From the NCBI GenBank assembly GCA_028876585.1, contig JAGWRL010000160.1, forward strand, positions 1 through 7,559: DNA of 7,559 nucleotides, read 5' to 3'. Made by a program: the position numbers and the translations under genes. Positions 4,960 to 7,559 of this stretch are shown in pieces. A model generated the notes under the pieces. The model saw only the letters and a list, made by a program, of their open reading frames with translations, had not been told where the DNA came from and made no database searches. Source of the DNA: Pseudomonadota bacterium (GTDB lineage Bacteria; Pseudomonadota; Alphaproteobacteria; Rhizobiales; Beijerinckiaceae). How positions within the stretch are numbered: position 1 is the stretch's first letter; each line of letters starts with the position of its first letter.

Positions 4960-6705
4960 GATTTCAACGGCGACGGCTGTTCCGACCTTCTGTTCGCCGA
5001 TGGCGCGCAAGCGCTCTCGACCTGGCAGGTCAACCGGCTTTCGCTGGTCGGCGGCGGATCGCTCGGCAACCCCGGCCCCGCCTATAGCGTGGTCGCGACT
5101 GGCGATGCGTTCGGGCAGGGCTATTCCGACATTTTCTTCGCCAACGCGCAGACCGGCGCGATCTCGCTGTGGCGAATGTTCGGGACCACCGTCCTCGCCA
5201 GCTATTCGCTTGGCTCGCCCGGCGGAACTTGGCGGGTCGCGGGAACGGGCGATTTCAACGGCGACGGCAAGACCGACCTGTTGTTTCGCGACAATGCGGG
5301 CGATCTCGCGATGTGGGAACTCGCCGGCCACGCCATCATCGGCGGCGGCCTGATCGGCAATCCGGGGCCGGGCTACACCTTTGTCGGCACGGGCGATTTC
5401 AACGGCGACGGCAAGACCGACCTGCTGTTCCGCGCCGCCAATGGCGCCTACGCGTCCTGGCTGATGAACGGCTCCAAGATCACCGGCGGCGGCGTGATCG
5501 CCAATCCCGGCTTCGATTGGGTGTTGCAGGGCATTGGCGATTTCAACGGCGATGGCGCCAGCGACTTGCTGTTCCACAATATCGACACCGGGGCCTATTC
5601 GACGCTCGACATCAAGAACAACGCGGTTTCCGGCGGCGGCCAAATCGGGATCGCCTCGTCGGATTACGTCGTCAAGGGAATTGGCGATTACAACGGCGAC
5701 AATCACAGCGACATCCTGTTCCAGAACGTCGTCACCGGCAAATACGTCTACTGGTACATGAACGACACGACGATCCTCGGCGGCGTGACGTTGGGTTCGC
5801 CCGGGCCGACCTTCACCGCCATCGCCGCGACCTCGGCCGTGCGGCCGCAATTGCCGGCGCAGGCCTATTTCGAGGATGGCGCCGGAGTCATCCATAGCTG
5901 GGGCGTGGCGCGCGGCGTTTCCGGCGCGGTCGCGTCGCTGGGTTCGGCGAGCGGGCAGACGCTGCTCGGCGTCGGCGATTTCTTCGGTGACGGCAAGCCG
6001 GACTTGCTGTTCAAGAGTTCGGCCGGCGCCTATTCGCTGTGGCGCACCAATGGCGCGAGCCTCGTCTCCACGACGACGCTCGGCGCGCCCTCGTCGTCGC
6101 TGCAATTCAAGGCGATCGGCGATTTCAACGGCGACGGGCGCAGCGACATCTTGTTCCAGAACGCGCTCGGCGACGACATCGTCTGGACCATGGAGGGCGC
6201 GAGCGTCGTCAAACAGACCGATCTCGGCAATCCCGGCGCGGGTTGGACGACCATCGCCGCGGCGGATTTCACCGGCGACGGGACCCGCGACATTTTGCAG
6301 ACCAATGCGGCGGGACAATTCCAGATTCAGGCGATCGGCATGAATCAGGTGATCGCCGGCGGCGGCGTGCTCAATTCGCCCGGCGCCGGCTGGAGTTTTC
6401 TCGGGACCGGCGATTTCAACGGCGACGGCAAGGCCGACCTGTTGTTCGTCAACGGCTCCAACCAATATGCGACCTGGGACCTCAGCGGCGCGGCGCTGAT
6501 CGGCGGCGGGACGATCGGCTCGCCGGGGGCGAACTATGTGTTCAAGGGGATCGCCGATCTCAACGGCAACCACCTCGCCTCGATCCTGTTCTACAACACC
6601 GCGACCAGCACTTACGCGACCTGGGAGATGAACGACACCTCGATCCTGGCGAGCCACCAGCTCGGCGCGCCGGCGGCGGGCTGGACGTTTCAGGCCGTGG
6701 CGTGA
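3391..6705 (+). CDS. Large ELWxxDGT plus FG-GAP/VCBS repeat protein
   Basis: From GTG 3391 this encodes 1,104 residues made of two tandem arrays with almost nothing else. Residues ~1-523 hold about 11 units of ~47 residues, built around a W-x-x-D-G-T turn (for example IWVTDGTAAGT near 157, GLWVTDGT). This is the ELWxxDGT repeat type. Residues 524-1104 hold 12 units of 48-49 residues, most starting DFNGDGxxDLLF and continuing through a W/M core to a GGGxIGNPGPxY turn. These are FG-GAP/VCBS-type units whose DxNGDGxxD loop resembles known calcium-binding loops. Such repeats usually build beta-propellers in surface or secreted proteins involved in adhesion or matrix. There is no N-terminal signal peptide, no membrane segment, no enzymatic domain and no RTX GGxGxD nonapeptide. 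If it is exported, a type I secretion route with a C-terminal signal (the protein ends WTFQAVA) would be the natural guess. It converges with riboflavin synthase, leaving seven bases between stops. Architecture is certain; function and location are inferred. Confidence 0.88.
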   Translation: MSKLYYAAPNSTGNYVIWVTDGTTYGTHNIFGGTQNFGAQSPYGFVAFGNSAIFAGVDPSGYTGVWITQGTGATTVELVSGQQNAATLSPQQFTVVGAHVLFAGQDVNNKTALFSTAGVSGDAQALLEYDKPRNRFTAFGNFAVAADSDISGSAEIWVTDGTAAGTTLLYTQATSADYDDNFALAGVGGYALFEATDSSGARGLFSIHGAAGGMTELLTGRQGLYPTTPSALTVAGDKAFFSAFDSLGRNGLWVTDGTAGNTREILFNANGVPLNPIDLTAIGGKAVFQGRDSAGATGIFWSDGTSLGTHEIGVGVLGQNVASPNFTALGALALFVAPDASGDLGLWVTDGTNAGTSEIEAGLQGAYSLWPSNFLVVGARAYFEATDSSGKVGVWTTDGTAAGTLEIAAGQQGAYTMVPQSLTAYGARMAFVGLDSLGHYGVWVSDGTLAGTSEALSLPTGSTGVAPTIMGISGTDLIVAGYDTTGALAQWSVDGVPADSRKISSNAPLGASYTVNLPTHAANDFNGDGCSDLLFADGAQALSTWQVNRLSLVGGGSLGNPGPAYSVVATGDAFGQGYSDIFFANAQTGAISLWRMFGTTVLASYSLGSPGGTWRVAGTGDFNGDGKTDLLFRDNAGDLAMWELAGHAIIGGGLIGNPGPGYTFVGTGDFNGDGKTDLLFRAANGAYASWLMNGSKITGGGVIANPGFDWVLQGIGDFNGDGASDLLFHNIDTGAYSTLDIKNNAVSGGGQIGIASSDYVVKGIGDYNGDNHSDILFQNVVTGKYVYWYMNDTTILGGVTLGSPGPTFTAIAATSAVRPQLPAQAYFEDGAGVIHSWGVARGVSGAVASLGSASGQTLLGVGDFFGDGKPDLLFKSSAGAYSLWRTNGASLVSTTTLGAPSSSLQFKAIGDFNGDGRSDILFQNALGDDIVWTMEGASVVKQTDLGNPGAGWTTIAAADFTGDGTRDILQTNAAGQFQIQAIGMNQVIAGGGVLNSPGAGWSFLGTGDFNGDGKADLLFVNGSNQYATWDLSGAALIGGGTIGSPGANYVFKGIADLNGNHLASILFYNTATSTYATWEMNDTSILASHQLGAPAAGWTFQAVA
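4960..6702 (+). repeat. FG-GAP/VCBS-type repeat array (12 units)
   Basis: Units begin at residues 524, 572, 621, 669, 717, 766, 815, 863, 911, 959, 1008 and 1056, a regular 48-49-residue period up to the C-terminus. The D-x-N-G-D-G-x-x-D loop is complete in units 1, 3, 4, 5, 9 and 11. It is altered in units 2 (DAFGQGYSD), 6 (DYNGDNHSD), 8 (DFFGDGKPD), 10 (DFTGDGTRD) and 12 (DLNGNHLAS). Unit 7 has lost it altogether. Confidence 0.88.
5245..5424 (+). repeat. Exact 36-base direct repeat between FG-GAP units 3 and 4
   Basis: Positions 5245-5280 and 5389-5424 are identical over 36 bases and lie exactly 144 bases (48 codons) apart. They encode TGDFNGDGKTDL in both copies. Synonymous differences start immediately after (TTGTTTCGC against CTGTTCCGC). 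Unit 11 (6409-6444) has nearly the same DNA. Confidence 0.85.
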
Positions 6706-6712
6706 CGGCTCG

Positions 6713-7312
6713 TTATTTGCCGGCGAGGCGGGCGGCGTAGCGCGCCATCTGATCGACTTCGAGATTGACGCGGTCGCCGGCGCGCCGCTCGCCCCAGGTG
6801 GTGACGGCGAGCGTGTGCGGGATCAACAGCGTCTCGAATTCGTCGCCCGCGACGGCGTTGACCGTCAGCGACGTGCCATCGAGCGCGACCGACCCCTTGG
6901 TCGCGACGAAGCGCGACAGCTCCGGCGCGCAGCGAAAGCGGAAACGCGACATGCCCTCGAAATCCTCGCGCGCGACGATCTCGGCGACGCCGTCGACATG
7001 GCCGCTGACGAGATGGCCGCCGAGCTCGTCGCCGATCTTGAGCGGCCGTTCGAGATTGACGCGGCGGCCGGGCGCCAGCGCGCCGAGCGTGGTGACGGCG
7101 AGCGTCTCCGCGCCGACGTCGAAGGCGAGCCGCGCGCCGCCCTTGTGCGGCTGAATATCGACGACGGTGAGACAGACGCCGGCATTGGCGACCGAGGCGC
7201 CGAGGGCGAGCCCGGCGGCGTCATAGGCGCAATCCACCACCAGCCGGGCGATGTCGCCTTTGCGCGACATCTCAATGACTTGCCCGATATCGCTGACAAT
7301 TCCCGTGAACAT
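6713..7312 (-). CDS. ribE: Riboflavin synthase, alpha chain
   Basis: This 199-residue protein has the usual length of riboflavin synthase, the last step of riboflavin synthesis, in which two 6,7-dimethyl-8-ribityllumazine molecules dismutate to riboflavin and a pyrimidinedione in the cytoplasm. The two homologous lumazine-binding barrels are both visible. The first runs from the hallmark MFTGIV start through SVANAGVCLTVVD (40-52) and NLERPLKIGDELGGH (86-100). The second runs from LVSGHVDGVAEI (101-112) through DGTSLTVNAV (145-154) and ends RVNLEVDQMARY (181-192). The start is fixed by the invariant MFTGI. There is no Shine-Dalgarno before it (the 16 bases upstream are C-rich on this strand), but the stop of the upstream gene lies 16 bases away, so translational coupling is plausible. 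No FMN riboswitch is visible in the window. The gene is called ribC in E. coli. Confidence 0.97.
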   Translation of the reverse strand: MFTGIVSDIGQVIEMSRKGDIARLVVDCAYDAAGLALGASVANAGVCLTVVDIQPHKGGARLAFDVGAETLAVTTLGALAPGRRVNLERPLKIGDELGGHLVSGHVDGVAEIVAREDFEGMSRFRFRCAPELSRFVATKGSVALDGTSLTVNAVAGDEFETLLIPHTLAVTTWGERRAGDRVNLEVDQMARYAARLAGK

Positions 7313-7328
7313 GGGGCGGCGAGGGGGT

Positions 7329-7559
7329 TCAGTCCTCGCCGACCGCGACGGGGCGCGGCAGACGGGTGGGGCGCAGCAGGAAGCTCGGCACGTGATCGCC
7401 CAGACCCACCACCGGCGCGTCGTCGCGATCCTCGCGGCCGCGATGGCGCGGCGCGGCGGCCGGCGAGCGGGCCGCCACAGGCGGTTCGGCGCGTTCGGGA
7501 CGGCGAGCGCGCGGCGCGCGGGCCTGCGGTTCGGGACGCGACTCGTCGCGCGGCGCCGC
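7329..7559 (-). CDS. C-terminal tail of a Pro/Arg-rich protein, possibly a DEAD-box RNA helicase
   Basis: Only the last 76 residues are visible, because the gene starts beyond the right edge. The first ~47 are a low-complexity, disordered-looking Arg/Pro/Ala/Glu tail (for example RPERAEPPVAARSP). They are followed by VVGLGDHVPSFLLRPTRLP and an acidic end (VGED). The short GLGDHVPSFLLR motif after a basic disordered tail recalls the C-termini of alphaproteobacterial DEAD/DEAH-box RNA helicases of the RhlE type, which unwind structured RNA during ribosome assembly and mRNA decay. That is recall of a tail motif only, since none of the helicase motifs are in view. Another RNA-binding protein with a basic tail is possible. 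It is in the same orientation as riboflavin synthase, with 16 bases between them, and is probably co-transcribed with it. Confidence 0.55.
   Translation of the reverse strand, partial: AAPRDESRPEPQARAPRARRPERAEPPVAARSPAAAPRHRGREDRDDAPVVGLGDHVPSFLLRPTRLPRPVAVGED

Noticed and set aside
3394..6657. Open frame of 1,087 codons on the minus strand, opposite almost the whole repeat gene
   Set aside because: It mirrors the plus-strand repeats: a GC-rich, codon-biased repeated sequence leaves the antisense frame free of stops. The product is Arg/Ala/Gly/Glu-rich with no recognisable domain, while the plus strand has clear protein repeats.
4960..6702. RTX toxin-type calcium nonapeptides
   Set aside because: The repeats are DxNGDG loops at a 48-49-residue period, not GGxGxDxUx nonapeptides at nine-residue spacing.
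1..7559. Mobile element, CRISPR array, tRNA, rRNA or defence system
   Set aside because: No transposase or integrase motifs, no regularly spaced identical repeats with unique spacers, and no tRNA- or rRNA-like sequence found. The only regular repeats are coding repeats in the large protein.

Overview
The window is high-GC bacterial chromosome with strong G/C third-position bias. Several things point to an alphaproteobacterium, probably Hyphomicrobiales (Rhizobiales): the Ppx/GppA-RlmE gene pair, the form of the Ppx N-terminal motif ([12 protein letters not shown]), the riboflavin synthase sequence, and a large ELWxxDGT plus FG-GAP/VCBS repeat protein of a kind I associate with that order. This placement is inference from protein style, because the window has no rRNA or other phylogenetic marker.

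Layout, left to right. Positions 2-400 (+) hold the C-terminal half of a short-chain dehydrogenase closest to gluconate 5-dehydrogenases. Positions 481-1017 (+) hold an unrecognised 178-residue protein with an N-terminal membrane-anchor-like segment, followed by a strong GC hairpin. Positions 1114-2148 (+) encode a Ppx/GppA phosphatase that overlaps rlmE (2145-2858, +) by ATGA, so the two look translationally coupled. A 52-residue DUF3096-type membrane protein (2860-3018, -) converges on rlmE with one base between the stop codons. A 372-base gene-free stretch (3019-3390) follows. It holds a TTAA-N7-TTAC dyad resembling a CtrA site and a perfect 18-bp palindrome, and then leads into the dominant gene of the window.

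That gene (3391-6705, +) encodes about 1,104 residues made almost entirely of two tandem repeat families: about 11 ELWxxDGT-type units, then 12 FG-GAP/VCBS-type units of 48-49 residues, most of which open with a DFNGDG calcium-binding loop. It has no signal peptide and no catalytic domain that I can see. It is most plausibly a surface or secreted beta-propeller-like calcium-binding protein. Riboflavin synthase (6713-7312, -) converges on it with a 7-base gap. Upstream of riboflavin synthase on the same strand, 16 bases away, is the C-terminal tail of a Pro/Arg/Ala-rich protein (7329-7559, -). It may be a DEAD-box RNA helicase, and its start lies outside the window.

Functionally this is mostly housekeeping: sugar-acid oxidoreduction, polyphosphate/(p)ppGpp metabolism, 23S rRNA 2'-O-methylation and flavin synthesis. 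One accessory-looking repeat protein sits among these genes with its own regulatory region. I see no mobile element, CRISPR array, tRNA, rRNA or defence system, and no clearly new multi-gene system. The least explained parts are the two-array repeat protein, the palindromes in front of it, and the orphan membrane-anchored protein at 481-1017.
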